DNA of 53,391 nucleotides from Candidatus Apopatosoma intestinale (GCA_003524145.1 DODZ01000028.1:1-53391); one strand, 5' to 3'; counted from the stretch's first letter, positions 18,701-26,702 are shown. Made by a program: numbers and translations. Notes: generated by a model from the letters alone, not told the origin.

Positions 18701-19663
18701 CTGGGCGTTCCTTCCCGAATGAATATCGGTCAGGTGCTCGAGGTGCATCTCGGTATCGCCGCAAAGCATCTCGGCTTCAAGGTCATGACGCCTGCCTTCG
18801 ACGGTGCGAAGGAAAGCGATATCACAGAGGCGCTCACCCTTGCCGGACTTTACAGAGACGTTCTCCCGAGCGATGTGCTCAAGGGCAGAAAATTCTATGA
18901 AGAGGTTACCGACGAGGAAACGGGCGAAAAGAAATATATAGAATTCGGCGAGGATAAGCTCGCAAACAAGGCTCTCGTAGCCGAGAAGATAGCGGAGAAG
19001 AAGCTGAAAACCGTAGACGGCAAGCAGATTCTTTACGATGGCAGAACGGGCGAAGCATTCGATAACCCCGTAACCGTCGGTATCATGTACTATCTCAAGC
19101 TCCATCACCTTGTAGATGATAAGATTCACGCGCGCTCCACAGGTCCTTATGCTCTCGTTACGCAGCAGCCTCTCGGCGGTAAAGCTCAGTTCGGCGGTCA
19201 GCGCTTCGGAGAAATGGAAGTCTGGGCTCTCGAGGCTTACGGCGCGGCTTATACGCTTCAGGAAATCCTCACGGTCAAGAGTGACGATGTCACGGGTCGT
19301 GTAAAGGCATATGAGGCTATCGTAAAGGGTCAGAATATTCCCACGCCCGGCGTTCCGGAGTCATTCCGCGTGCTTGTAAAAGAGCTCCAGTCGCTGGCAC
19401 TCGATATCAGAGTTCTCGATGAAAACGGCGAGGAAATAGCACTTTCTTCCATCGGCGACGACCTCGACGATACACCTTCCACCGTTTCCATGGACGACAT
19501 CGGCAGAACGGTTGAGGGCGAGGATGACGACGAGCATATCACCATCATCGACGACCCCGAATCCGAATTTGCGGGCGGCGACGATGACGATGATGATTTT
19601 GACTTCGATGACGATGAATTCGACGACGAAGAGGACTTCGCCGACGATGACGATATGGAATAA
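15749..19663 (+). CDS. rpoB: DNA-directed RNA polymerase subunit beta
   Basis: Catalytic beta subunit of RNA polymerase, 1304 residues. It begins with the usual YAKVKDIIDMPDLLEVQKKSY region. It contains the rifampicin-pocket stretch (SQLSQFMDQNNPLAELTHKR, then LSALGPGGL) and the ETPEGPNIGL motif. It closes with the conserved GGKAQFGGQRFGEMEVWALE region. His and Ser at the commonly mutated rifampicin positions are wild type. After the conserved end there is an Asp/Glu-rich tail of about 30 residues (ending EEDFADDDDME). The start has GGAG about 9 nt upstream. rpoC follows after 18 nt. Confidence 0.99.
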   Translation: MRIKPQQLGKNIRMSYAKVKDIIDMPDLLEVQKKSYGWLIEKGIGEVLSDVSPIVDYSGNLVIEFVDFSIDATPKYSIEECKERDANYAAPLRVTVRLTNKSTGEVKQQDLFMGDFPLMTDEGTFIINGAQRVVVSQLVRSPGMYYETAMDKTGKMIVKATVIPYRGAWLEYETDLNDVCWVRIDKNRKIPATILIRALEEATASSTGVRSVYGDDQKILATLEKDGMQNEADKNGTSPYEEALKEIYKKLRPGEPAIVESAQILINNMFFDQKHYDLGAVGRYKFDKKTAIGKRITGRTLTRPVVNPITGELIFDAGKTLTYDEAMVIEHACVNEAYVDIGDGKEIKVFGNGMVDAKDVLGYDLRDCGINEHVKLSLLLSIMEECGGDAEKIKAEAKARAAELSPKHITKDDIFASMNYLICLAHGIGNPDDIDHLGNRRIRAVGELIQNQLRIGFSRMDKIIKERMTIQDADSLTPQGLINIRPVVAAIREFFGSSQLSQFMDQNNPLAELTHKRRLSALGPGGLSRDRASFEVRDVHYTHYGRICPIETPEGPNIGLISYLACYARINDYGFIEAPFRKVDKANGIVTDNVEYMTADVEDNYIVAQANEPLDEEGRFINRKVTARDKAEIVEVDASMVDYMDVSPKMLISVATGFIPFLENDDNSRALMGSNMQKQAVPLMMTESPIVGTGMEYKAAIDSGVCVIAKEGGYVDRVSSDEVIVCRDDGQKDRYALLKFKRSNVGTCVNQRPIVNLGDRVEKGDVIADGPATSNGEISLGKNALIGFMTWEGYNYEDAVLLNENLVRNDVYTSIHIEEYNTEARDTKLGPEEITREIPNCGEDALKDLDADGIIRIGTDVHAGDILVGKVTPKGETELTPEERLLRAIFGEKAREVRDTSLRLPHGESGIVVDVKVFSRANSDELSPGVNKTVRVYIAQKRKISVGDKMAGRHGNKGVVSRILPPEDMPYLADGTPLDIVLNPLGVPSRMNIGQVLEVHLGIAAKHLGFKVMTPAFDGAKESDITEALTLAGLYRDVLPSDVLKGRKFYEEVTDEETGEKKYIEFGEDKLANKALVAEKIAEKKLKTVDGKQILYDGRTGEAFDNPVTVGIMYYLKLHHLVDDKIHARSTGPYALVTQQPLGGKAQFGGQRFGEMEVWALEAYGAAYTLQEILTVKSDDVTGRVKAYEAIVKGQNIPTPGVPESFRVLVKELQSLALDIRVLDENGEEIALSSIGDDLDDTPSTVSMDDIGRTVEGEDDDEHITIIDDPESEFAGGDDDDDDFDFDDDEFDDEEDFADDDDME

Positions 19664-19681
19664 GAAAGGGGGAAATGCAAA

Positions 19682-22600
19682 ATGGGAAAACAGATTTTTA
19701 ATTCGATTAAAATAGGACTTGCGTCCCCTGAAATGATAAGAAGCTGGTCAAGCGGCGAGGTCACCAAGCCCGAGACCATAAACTACAGAACGCTTCGCCC
19801 CGAAAAGGACGGTCTTTTCTGCGAGAAAATCTTCGGTCCGACTAAGGACTGGGAGTGTCTCTGCGGAAAATACAAGAGAGTCCGCTATAAAGGCAAGGTC
19901 TGCGAAAAATGCGGCGTTGAGGTTACAACCAAGAAAGTGCGCCGCGAGAGAATGGGTCATATCGAGCTTGCCGCTCCGGTATCTCATATATGGTATTTCC
20001 GCGCTATACCTTCCCGTATAGGTCTGCTTCTCGACCTTTCTCCGAGGCTCCTTGAAAAGGTACTCTATTTCGCGCAGTACATCGTTCTCGACCCCGGCAA
20101 TACGCCCCTCGAGAAGATGCAGCTCCTTTCCGAGCGCGAATACCGCGAAATGTATGAGAAATACGAGAACGATTTCCGCGTAGGCATGGGTGCCGAGGCT
20201 GTGAAAGAGCTCCTCTGCGAAATAGATATAGAGAAGCTTTCCGAGCAGCTCAAGGCTGAACTTGCCACGGCAGGCGGTCAGAAAAAGCTTCGCATTATCA
20301 AGAGGCTTGAGGTTGTCGAGGCATTCAGAAAGTCCGGCAACCGCCCCGAGTGGATGATACTAGATGTCATTCCCGTTATCCCGCCGGATATCCGCCCGAT
20401 GGTACAGCTGGATGGCGGCAGATTTGCGACGACGGATATAAACGATCTCTATCGCAGAGTTATCAACAGAAACAACCGTCTCAAGAAGCTCACAGAGCTT
20501 TTTGCACCGGAAATAATCATCAGAAACGAAAAGCGTATGCTTCAGGAGGCGGTAGATGCCCTCATCGATAACGGCAGACGCGGCAAGCCTGTAACAGGCG
20601 GCTCCAGCAACCGTCCGCTCAAGTCTCTTTCCGAGATGCTACGCGGTAAGCAGGGACGCTTCCGTCAGAACCTGCTCGGTAAGCGTGTCGACTATTCCGG
20701 ACGTTCCGTTATCGTCGTAGGTCCTTCGCTGAAGATTTATCAGTGCGGACTTCCTAAGGAAATGGCTCTTGAGCTCTTCAAGCCGTTCGTTATGAAGCGC
20801 CTTGTCGAGACGCAGAGCGCCTCCAATATCAAGGACGCAAAGAAAAAGGTGGAGAAGGCAAGTCCCGAGATATGGGATGCACTCGAAACGGTAATAAAGG
20901 ACCATCCCGTGCTTCTCAACCGTGCTCCCACGCTCCACAGACTTTCCATTCAGGCGTTCGAGCCCGTGCTCGTAGAGGGCAGAGCGATAAAGCTTCATCC
21001 GCTCGTTTGCTCGGCATTCAATGCTGACTTCGACGGCGACCAGATGCCTGTTCACATTCCGCTTTCAAGCGAAGCTCAGGCAGAGGCACGCTTCCTCATG
21101 CTTTCCGCAAACAACTTCCTGAAGCCTGTTGACGGTAAAGCCGTAACCGTTCCTTCGCAGGATATGGTGCTCGGTTCTTATTACCTCACCATAGACCGCG
21201 CCGGCGAGCCCGGAGAGGGAAGCATATTCAGAGATTTTGACGAAGCCATGATGGCTTATGCAAACGGCCTGCTCGGCATGCACGCGCCTATCAAGGTGCG
21301 CGTTTCCCGCGAGATAGACGGCGTCACCCACACGGGTCTTATCGATGCCACACTCGGCAGACTTATATTCAATGCTCCTATCCCGCAGGATCTCGGTTTT
21401 GTGGACAGAAGTGACCCCTCCAAGCTGCTCGACCTCGAAATCATGTTCACGACAAAGAAGAAGCAGCTCGGTCAGATAGTTGACAGAACAATTAGAAAGC
21501 ACGGCCCCGCTGTTGCCGCACGCGTTCTCGACGCGATAAAGGCGAACGGCTTCAAATATTCCACAAAGGCATCAATCTCCATATCTGTTTCTGATATGAC
21601 GGTTCCTGCCGAGAAGAAAACTCTCATTGCGGAAGCGGAGAAGAAAGTTGACCATATCCAGCGTGACTTCCGTCGAGGACTTCTCTCCGAGGATGAACGT
21701 TACAAGAGCGTCATAAACGTATGGGAGCAGACAACAAAGGATGTTACGGATGCGCTTCAGGACTGTCTTGACAGATACAATCCTATCAACATGATGAGCG
21801 ATTCGGGAGCCCGTGGCTCCATGAGCCAGATGCGTCAGCTCGCAGGTATGCGCGGTCTGATGTTCTCGGCTACGGGACGCACAATGGAAATCCCGATCAA
21901 GAGCAACTTCCGCGAAGGCATGAATGTTCTCGAGTACTTCTCCGGTGCGAGAGGCTCGCGTAAATCGCTTTCCGATACGGCTCTGAAAACGGCAGACTCC
22001 GGTTACCTTACAAGACGTCTCGTTGACGTATCGCAGGATGTCATCGTAAGAGAAGAGGACTGCGGCACTACAGAGGGTATCTGGGTGGCAGATGTAATGG
22101 GCGACGGTAACGAGGTTATCGAGCCGCTCGTAAACAGGCTTCCCGGCAGATTTGTCATAAATGATGTCGTAAATCCGCAGACCGGCGAGGTGCTTGCTCA
22201 CCACGGTGACATGCTCACGCTTGAGCAGGCGCAGAGCATCGTGAATGCAGGCATAACAAAGGTTTATGTCCGCTCCATACTCAAGTGTAAATGCAAGTAC
22301 GGCGTATGTGCTCATTGCTATGGTTCCGACCTTGCAACAGGCAAGACCGTGAGCATAGGCGAAGCTGTCGGCATAATCGCGGCTCAGTCTATCGGCGAAC
22401 CCGGTACACAGCTTACGATGCGTACTTTCCATACGGGCGGTATCGCGGGAAGCGATATCACACAGGGTCTGCCGAGAGTTACGGAGGTCTTTGAGGCGCG
22501 CAAACCGAAAAAGACGGCTACCGTTTCCGAGGTTTCCGGCGTTGCTCATTTTGTCGATGCAAAGCGCTCGAGAAATATCGTTATTTCTTCCGCCGAGACA

Positions 22601-23278
22601 GGTGAGGACGTAGTATATCCGATTCCTTACGGCATTCAGATTCTTATCGAGGACGGTTCTTATGTAAACCGCGGCGATGTACTCACCGAGGGTAATATGA
22701 GTCCTGCCGATATCACGAGAATCAACGGGCTTTCCGCCGTATATGATTATATTATCCGAGAGATTCAGCGCGTTTACCGCATGCAGGATATCGAGATAAA
22801 CGATAAGCATATTGAGGTTATTGCCCGCCAGATGACGCGCAAGGTGCGCGTAGAGGACGGCGGCGATACGGATCTGCTCATGGGTTCGATAATTGACAAT
22901 GCAGAGCTGCTTGAAGAGAATGAGAAGATAGAAGCCAGAATTGCGGCGGGAGAAAAGACACTCCGCCCCGCAACCTCGACGCCTGTCCTCCTCGGTATCA
23001 CAAAGGCGGCATTGCAGACAGAATCCTTCCTCTCCGCGGCTTCTTTCCAGGAGACAACAAAGGTGCTTACAGAGGCTGCAATCAAGGGTAAGGTTGACCA
23101 TCTCATCGGTCTTAAGGAAAATGTTATTATCGGTAAGCTGATCCCTGCCGGCACAGGTCTTGATATTTACAATAATATCGAGGTCAAGGAAGCCGATAAA
23201 GAGGGTACGACAGAATCGGAATTTGCGGCTGTAACCGCAGCTGTTTCCGAGACGAATGCGGCTGAAATCGCAGAATAA
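19682..23278 (+). CDS. rpoC: DNA-directed RNA polymerase subunit beta prime
   Basis: Second catalytic subunit, 1198 residues, typical for Firmicutes and without the large inserts seen in Gram-negatives. The N-terminal zinc site uses Cys59, Cys61, Cys74 and Cys77. The active-site Mg motif NADFDGDQM is intact, as are the bridge-helix and trigger-loop region (GARGS, GEAVGIIAAQSIGEPGTQ, TMRTFHTGG). The second zinc cluster (CKCKYGVCAHCYG) is also present. An extended, Glu/Ala/Thr-rich tail of about 25 residues follows the conserved end. It is preceded by AAAGGGGG at suitable distance and followed by a strong terminator, so rpoBC is a two-gene unit here. Confidence 0.99.
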   Translation: MGKQIFNSIKIGLASPEMIRSWSSGEVTKPETINYRTLRPEKDGLFCEKIFGPTKDWECLCGKYKRVRYKGKVCEKCGVEVTTKKVRRERMGHIELAAPVSHIWYFRAIPSRIGLLLDLSPRLLEKVLYFAQYIVLDPGNTPLEKMQLLSEREYREMYEKYENDFRVGMGAEAVKELLCEIDIEKLSEQLKAELATAGGQKKLRIIKRLEVVEAFRKSGNRPEWMILDVIPVIPPDIRPMVQLDGGRFATTDINDLYRRVINRNNRLKKLTELFAPEIIIRNEKRMLQEAVDALIDNGRRGKPVTGGSSNRPLKSLSEMLRGKQGRFRQNLLGKRVDYSGRSVIVVGPSLKIYQCGLPKEMALELFKPFVMKRLVETQSASNIKDAKKKVEKASPEIWDALETVIKDHPVLLNRAPTLHRLSIQAFEPVLVEGRAIKLHPLVCSAFNADFDGDQMPVHIPLSSEAQAEARFLMLSANNFLKPVDGKAVTVPSQDMVLGSYYLTIDRAGEPGEGSIFRDFDEAMMAYANGLLGMHAPIKVRVSREIDGVTHTGLIDATLGRLIFNAPIPQDLGFVDRSDPSKLLDLEIMFTTKKKQLGQIVDRTIRKHGPAVAARVLDAIKANGFKYSTKASISISVSDMTVPAEKKTLIAEAEKKVDHIQRDFRRGLLSEDERYKSVINVWEQTTKDVTDALQDCLDRYNPINMMSDSGARGSMSQMRQLAGMRGLMFSATGRTMEIPIKSNFREGMNVLEYFSGARGSRKSLSDTALKTADSGYLTRRLVDVSQDVIVREEDCGTTEGIWVADVMGDGNEVIEPLVNRLPGRFVINDVVNPQTGEVLAHHGDMLTLEQAQSIVNAGITKVYVRSILKCKCKYGVCAHCYGSDLATGKTVSIGEAVGIIAAQSIGEPGTQLTMRTFHTGGIAGSDITQGLPRVTEVFEARKPKKTATVSEVSGVAHFVDAKRSRNIVISSAETGEDVVYPIPYGIQILIEDGSYVNRGDVLTEGNMSPADITRINGLSAVYDYIIREIQRVYRMQDIEINDKHIEVIARQMTRKVRVEDGGDTDLLMGSIIDNAELLEENEKIEARIAAGEKTLRPATSTPVLLGITKAALQTESFLSAASFQETTKVLTEAAIKGKVDHLIGLKENVIIGKLIPAGTGLDIYNNIEVKEADKEGTTESEFAAVTAAVSETNAAEIAE

Positions 23279-23287
23279 AACAGAAAA

Positions 23288-23316
23288 GAGAACTTCCTGC
23301 CGGAGGTTCTCTTTTT
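23288..23316 (+). terminator. Terminator of rpoBC
   Basis: A 10-bp stem with one G-U pair (23288-23297 with 23102+200 to 23111+200, i.e. 23302-23311) is followed directly by five T. It lies ten bases after the rpoC stop. Confidence 0.85.
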
Positions 23317-23550
23317 GATGCTTCGTCGGCTCGCACTAATAAACAAAATTTTCATGCGTATTTTAAAGTTCAGGTCAAGCCTTTTTCGGAAGGCGGCGCC
23401 ATAAGTAAAGTTTTCGTGCACCTTTTGGGGAAGGTGCCGCTATCAAGAGCGCGGAGCTCTTGTCGCGCTCTGCAGAGCGCGAAATTTCTATAACGGCTTT
23501 TTCTTTTTGATGGCTTTTTCTTTTGCGCCTGAATATGCAAAAGAAAAAGC
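23317..23550. repeat. Non-coding spacer rich in hairpins
   Basis: This spacer holds no convincing gene. It contains a palindrome built from 7-bp arms (23464-23470 with 23475-23481). It also contains a perfect 14-bp stem with 10-nt loop (23513-23526 with 23537-23550) that abuts repeat copy A. The segment AAGGTGCCG and its relatives resemble fragments of intergenic repeats. Short frames here have no ribosome sites. Confidence 0.5.
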
Positions 23551-23602
23551 GGGAATTAACACATATGCGGAGCATGTGTGTTGGCGTCGCCGAGATGCGG
23601 GG
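23551..23602 (+). repeat. Dispersed hairpin repeat, copy A
   Basis: The unit is GGGAATTAAC, then a 10-bp stem with GGA loop (23560-23582), then the constant GGCGTCGCCGAGA. Two further copies lie near 37.9 and 38.1 kb. Left and right flanks are conserved while the stem sequence differs, with pairing kept. A spurious reverse-strand frame gives the shared peptide ATPTHMLRICVN in copies A and C. Confidence 0.75.
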
Positions 23603-23633
23603 ATGAATCATTTAAAAAAATATCAACTGCAAA

Positions 23634-23664
23634 AAGGCATGAAATCCGTCGGATTTCATGCCTT
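23634..23664 (-). terminator. Terminator of the ftsH-DUF308 unit
   Basis: A perfect 14-bp stem (23634-23647 with 23651-23664) with a 3-nt loop is followed by five T in minus-strand reading. It lies 15 nt beyond the stop of the DUF308 gene. Its core CATGAAATCC/GGATTTCATG recurs in the terminator at 37735. Confidence 0.85.
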
Positions 23665-23679
23665 GGTTAAAATTCCGTT

Positions 23680-24222
23680 TTATCTTCTGCGGATGAACGC
23701 CGCGATGATGCTTTCGATTCCGAAAAGAATCAAATACGCGGCTACAAAATAGCTGATGATTTTTATCGTCAGGAAAGAAATCGATGGGCTGAATATCATC
23801 ACAAATCCGAGTATCAGACCGAGAATATTGAGTATCAGCGAAAAGAAATAATAAAATCTGTTTCCGGAAAGATGAATAAATTCCGTTCTGACGAGTCCCG
23901 CAATGCAGTGTGCAATAAACCAAAGCGGGAGCAGAACAGTCAGTGCCCACTTGCCGATATTCGGATTTGCAATCAGCATCACGCCGCACATGACACTGAG
24001 AATCCCCGAGATAAGCGACAGTATTGGTCCGAATCCCGTGAAACGCGACATTCTGACATAAATCACAATATCTTCAATACCCATTGCAATGGCAATGATT
24101 CCGTAAATTACGACAGCACTTGTCAGCATACTTTCGGGGCGGGCAAAGGTAAAGATGCCGAGCAGAATCAGAAGCAGACCGACGACGAGCTCGCTCCAGC
24201 CGAAATTATATCTTCTTTTCAT
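23680..24222 (-). CDS. HdeD-like (DUF308) integral membrane protein
   Basis: A 180-residue protein made of about six hydrophobic helices in three similar pairs, each with the LLLGI/GIL-type packing seen in the HdeD/DUF308 family. Positive residues cluster at both ends (MKRRY, FIRRR). HdeD is an acid-resistance membrane protein in enteric bacteria. The role of the clostridial members is not established. The start codon overlaps the ftsH stop as ATGA, so translation is probably coupled and the protein would be made with the membrane protease. A function in membrane stress or as an FtsH partner is suggested only by that coupling. Confidence 0.8.
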   Translation of the reverse strand: MKRRYNFGWSELVVGLLLILLGIFTFARPESMLTSAVVIYGIIAIAMGIEDIVIYVRMSRFTGFGPILSLISGILSVMCGVMLIANPNIGKWALTVLLPLWFIAHCIAGLVRTEFIHLSGNRFYYFFSLILNILGLILGFVMIFSPSISFLTIKIISYFVAAYLILFGIESIIAAFIRRR

Positions 24223-26048
24223 ATCGCGCTCGCATCCTTTCTGCCGAGAATAGTCATAAATTCACTGCCTGTGATGGTTTCTTTTTCGTAGAGATAGCTT
24301 GCCAGTTCATCGAGCTTTTGGCGGTTGTCGGCAAGAATCCTGCGGGCTTTTTCGTGCTGTGCTTTGATTGTTTCGATTACTTTTTTGTCAATTTCCTTCT
24401 GCATATCCGCGGAGCAGGCAAGAGCCGCATCACCGCCGAGATATTGATTGTTTACCGTTTCCATGGCTACCATATCAAATTCATCTGTCATACCGTAGCG
24501 CGTGATCATTGCACGGGCAAGCTTGGTTGCCTGCTCGATATCGTTTGATGCACCTGTGGTAATCTGACCGAATACGAGCTCTTCTGCCGCGCGACCGCCT
24601 GTCAGCGTGGCAAGCTTGTTTTCAAGCTCTTCTTTTGTCATCAGAACCTTATCATTCTGCTCGACCTGCATTGTATAGCCAAGCGCACCCGAGGTGCGGG
24701 GAATTATCGTGATTTTCTGCACGGGAGCGGAATCCGTCTGCATGGCGGCAACAAGCGCATGCCCTATCTCATGATAGGCGACGACTTTCTTTTCGGCATC
24801 TGTCATGATGGCGTTTTTCTTCTGATATCCCGCGATAACGACTTCGATGCTCTCTTCAAGGTCTGCCTGCTCTACAACAGAACGACCACTGCGCACGGCG
24901 CGGAGAGCCGCTTCATTGATGATATTTGCAAGCTCGGCACCCGATGTTCCCGATGCCATGCGGGCAATCGCGTGGAAATCCACATTCGGTGCCGTCTTGA
25001 TTTTCTTTGCGTGAACTTTAAGTATCGCCTCACGACCTGCAAGGTCGGGAAGCTCTACCGGAACTCTGCGGTCAAATCTGCCGGGACGTGTCAGCGCGGG
25101 ATCGAGCGATTCGGGGCGGTTTGTAGCCGCCAGAATGATAACGCCGTTGTTTCCGTCAAAGCCGTCCATTTCTGTCAGTAGCTGATTGAGCGTCTGCTCG
25201 CGCTCATCGTTTCCGCCGAACTGTCCGTCGCGCTTCTTACCGATGGCATCGATCTCATCTATAAATACGATGCAGGGCGCCTTTTCTTTAGCCTGTGCGA
25301 AAAGATCGCGCACCTTTGATGCGCCCATGCCGACAAACATTTCGACAAATTCGGAGCCTGACATGGAGAAGAACGGTACACCTGCCTCGCCCGCAACAGC
25401 TTTGGCAAGCATGGTTTTACCTGTTCCGGGAGGGCCTACAAGAAGAACGCCTTTCGGCATGGATGCGCCGATATCGGAATATTTCTTCGGATTATGCAGA
25501 TAATCCACTATTTCCGCGAGATTTTCCTTGGCTTCATCCTCGCCGGCAACATCTGAAAAACGGATGCCGTCGGTGGACGGAACATAAACCTTGGCATTGC
25601 TTTTGCCTATGCCGAATGCCATCGCATTGGGACCGCCTGCCTGAGACATCATTTTCTTTGCCAGATATTGTCCCAGAATAGCAAAAATCAGGATAGGCAT
25701 GATAAATGTGAGGAAAAAGCTGAGCAGAGGAGACATTTCCTTTTGTATATTGCGCGCGAAGGTAGCGCCGGAGGTATAGAGGCGCTCTGTCAGCGTCGGG
25801 TCGTCCATTATACCTGTTTTATAAATCTGCTCATTATTTTTGTCTGTGAAGTAGATTTCGGAATCATCGACTTCGACCTTGCCGATGTTTTTCTCCTCTA
25901 TCATTTTCATGAATGTGCCGTAATCGACTTCTTTTACTTTCGCATTTGCAATCATAGGTGATATAATCATATTGAATGCAAGGATGATGAGCAACACTAT
26001 GCCGTAATAATAGATAAGCGGTTTTTTCGGGGTTTTGACTTCTTTCAT
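24219..26048 (-). CDS. ftsH: ATP-dependent zinc metalloprotease FtsH
   Basis: Membrane-anchored AAA+ protease that degrades misfolded membrane proteins and short-lived regulators, 609 residues. Two N-terminal helices (about 12-31 and 108-128) flank an extracytoplasmic domain. Walker A GPPGTGKT (205-212), Walker B FIDEID (262-267) and the second region of homology (ATNRPESLDPALTRPGRFDR) follow. The zinc motif is HEIGH (426-430), and the third zinc ligand region lies further on. The pore motif FVGMGAS is present. AAAGGAG precedes the ATG. No hpt, tilS or folate genes flank it as they often do in other Firmicutes. Confidence 0.98.
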   Translation of the reverse strand: MKEVKTPKKPLIYYYGIVLLIILAFNMIISPMIANAKVKEVDYGTFMKMIEEKNIGKVEVDDSEIYFTDKNNEQIYKTGIMDDPTLTERLYTSGATFARNIQKEMSPLLSFFLTFIMPILIFAILGQYLAKKMMSQAGGPNAMAFGIGKSNAKVYVPSTDGIRFSDVAGEDEAKENLAEIVDYLHNPKKYSDIGASMPKGVLLVGPPGTGKTMLAKAVAGEAGVPFFSMSGSEFVEMFVGMGASKVRDLFAQAKEKAPCIVFIDEIDAIGKKRDGQFGGNDEREQTLNQLLTEMDGFDGNNGVIILAATNRPESLDPALTRPGRFDRRVPVELPDLAGREAILKVHAKKIKTAPNVDFHAIARMASGTSGAELANIINEAALRAVRSGRSVVEQADLEESIEVVIAGYQKKNAIMTDAEKKVVAYHEIGHALVAAMQTDSAPVQKITIIPRTSGALGYTMQVEQNDKVLMTKEELENKLATLTGGRAAEELVFGQITTGASNDIEQATKLARAMITRYGMTDEFDMVAMETVNNQYLGGDAALACSADMQKEIDKKVIETIKAQHEKARRILADNRQKLDELASYLYEKETITGSEFMTILGRKDASAI

Positions 26049-26108
26049 ACTAAAATCGACTCCTTTTTTTGAAAAATACTTGTTTGTATAGCAATTATTT
26101 CTGTCTGT

Positions 26109-26137
26109 ATTTTATCATAAACCCACGCACTTTTCAA
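26109..26137 (-). promoter_or_regulatory. Promoter of ftsH
   Basis: On the minus strand, TTGAAA and TAAAAT are separated by 17 nt, giving a leader of about 55 nt. This promoter lies beyond the small-RNA terminator, so ftsH does not depend on that upstream transcript. Confidence 0.65.
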
Positions 26138-26208
26138 TAGCTGTGCAGAAGAATTTTGACACTGTACGGTTTTTTGTGCAGAAAAATTTCAAAGACAAGA
26201 ATTGCGTT

Positions 26209-26239
26209 AAAATAAAAAGAGCGACGCATGCCGCTCTTT
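26209..26239 (-). terminator. Terminator of the candidate small RNA
   Basis: A perfect 8-bp stem (26216-26223 with 26232-26239) with an 8-nt loop leads into TTTTATTTT on the minus strand. No coding frame ends just before it, which points to a non-coding transcript. Confidence 0.7.
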
Positions 26240-26426
26240 CGGTGTGGCATATAATAGCTTAAGCAATCCGGCACCGAGAGCGGCCATATGGACCGCCCCT
26301 CGGCGCCGGATTTATTCAGGGATTTATATTTTTCCCCTCGACGCAGAATACACCGCTTGTCAAAGGCTTTTTGCAATCATGATTACGCCCTTATAGTGCA
26401 TCAAAATCGATTCGGATAGGTCTTTT
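26209..26426 (-). ncRNA. Candidate structured small RNA of about 215 nt, unassigned
   Basis: On the minus strand a TATAAT box (26433-26438, weak -35) is followed by about 215 nt with no convincing frame, ending in an intrinsic terminator. The interior holds a long, nearly perfect hairpin (arms about 26266-26283 and 26293-26311). A second small stem of AGGG/CCCT lies to its 5' side. A CGGTGT/ACACCG pairing encloses both. I tested it by eye against tmRNA, RNase P RNA, SRP RNA, T-box and common riboswitches and saw none of their signatures. 6S RNA is possible in size but its closing stem is not evident. ftsH has its own promoter, so this is not simply its leader. Confidence 0.4.
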
Positions 26427-26511
26427 CATAAAATTATATCATAAATTTATGATTTTTTAAACTGTAATTTGAAATGTTTAGTGAAGAGTGAGGAGCGAAA
26501 AAGTAATAAGT

Positions 26512-26541
26512 AAAACTCCCACGCTTGTGCGTGGGAGTTTT
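26512..26541 (-). terminator. Terminator of tRNA-Gln
   Basis: A perfect 13-bp stem (26512-26524 with 26529-26541, loop TTGT) abuts the tRNA 3' CCA. It is followed by T-rich sequence on the minus strand. Confidence 0.85.
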
Positions 26542-26617
26542 TGGCTGCGGCACTAGGATTCGAACCTAGGTAATGACGGAGTCAGAGTCCGTTGCCTTAC
26601 CGCTTGGCGATGCCGCA
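26542..26617 (-). tRNA. tRNA-Gln (anticodon CTG)
   Basis: A complete cloverleaf of 76 nt with encoded CCA. The 7-bp acceptor is TGCGGCA/TGCCGCA, the D arm is GCC/GGC, the anticodon stem is ACGGA/TCCGT with loop CTCTGAC, and the T arm is CTAGG/CCTAG with loop TTCGAAT. The anticodon CTG lies at 26583-26585 and reads CAG codons. Discriminator is G, normal for glutamine. It has its own promoter and terminator. Confidence 0.97.
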
Positions 26618-26673
26618 ATATTCTTTTTACCCTGCGGATTGTCATAAACAGCCCGCTCAGCGAGTACTTTGTT

Positions 26674-26702
26674 AGTATATCAAAAGTTTTTCGATTTGTC
26701 AA
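26674..26702 (-). promoter_or_regulatory. Promoter of tRNA-Gln
   Basis: TTGACA and TATACT are spaced 17 nt on the minus strand, about 57 nt upstream of the mature tRNA end. It lies directly against the feoA leader, so the two units share a 115-bp divergent region. Confidence 0.8.

Noticed and set aside
21572..23101. 509-residue open frame on the minus strand
   Set aside because: It is antisense to rpoC, with no start signal.
26049..26541. 6S, tmRNA or SRP RNA gene
   Set aside because: Size alone would allow 6S, but the closing stem and conserved features are not seen. tmRNA and SRP signatures are absent.
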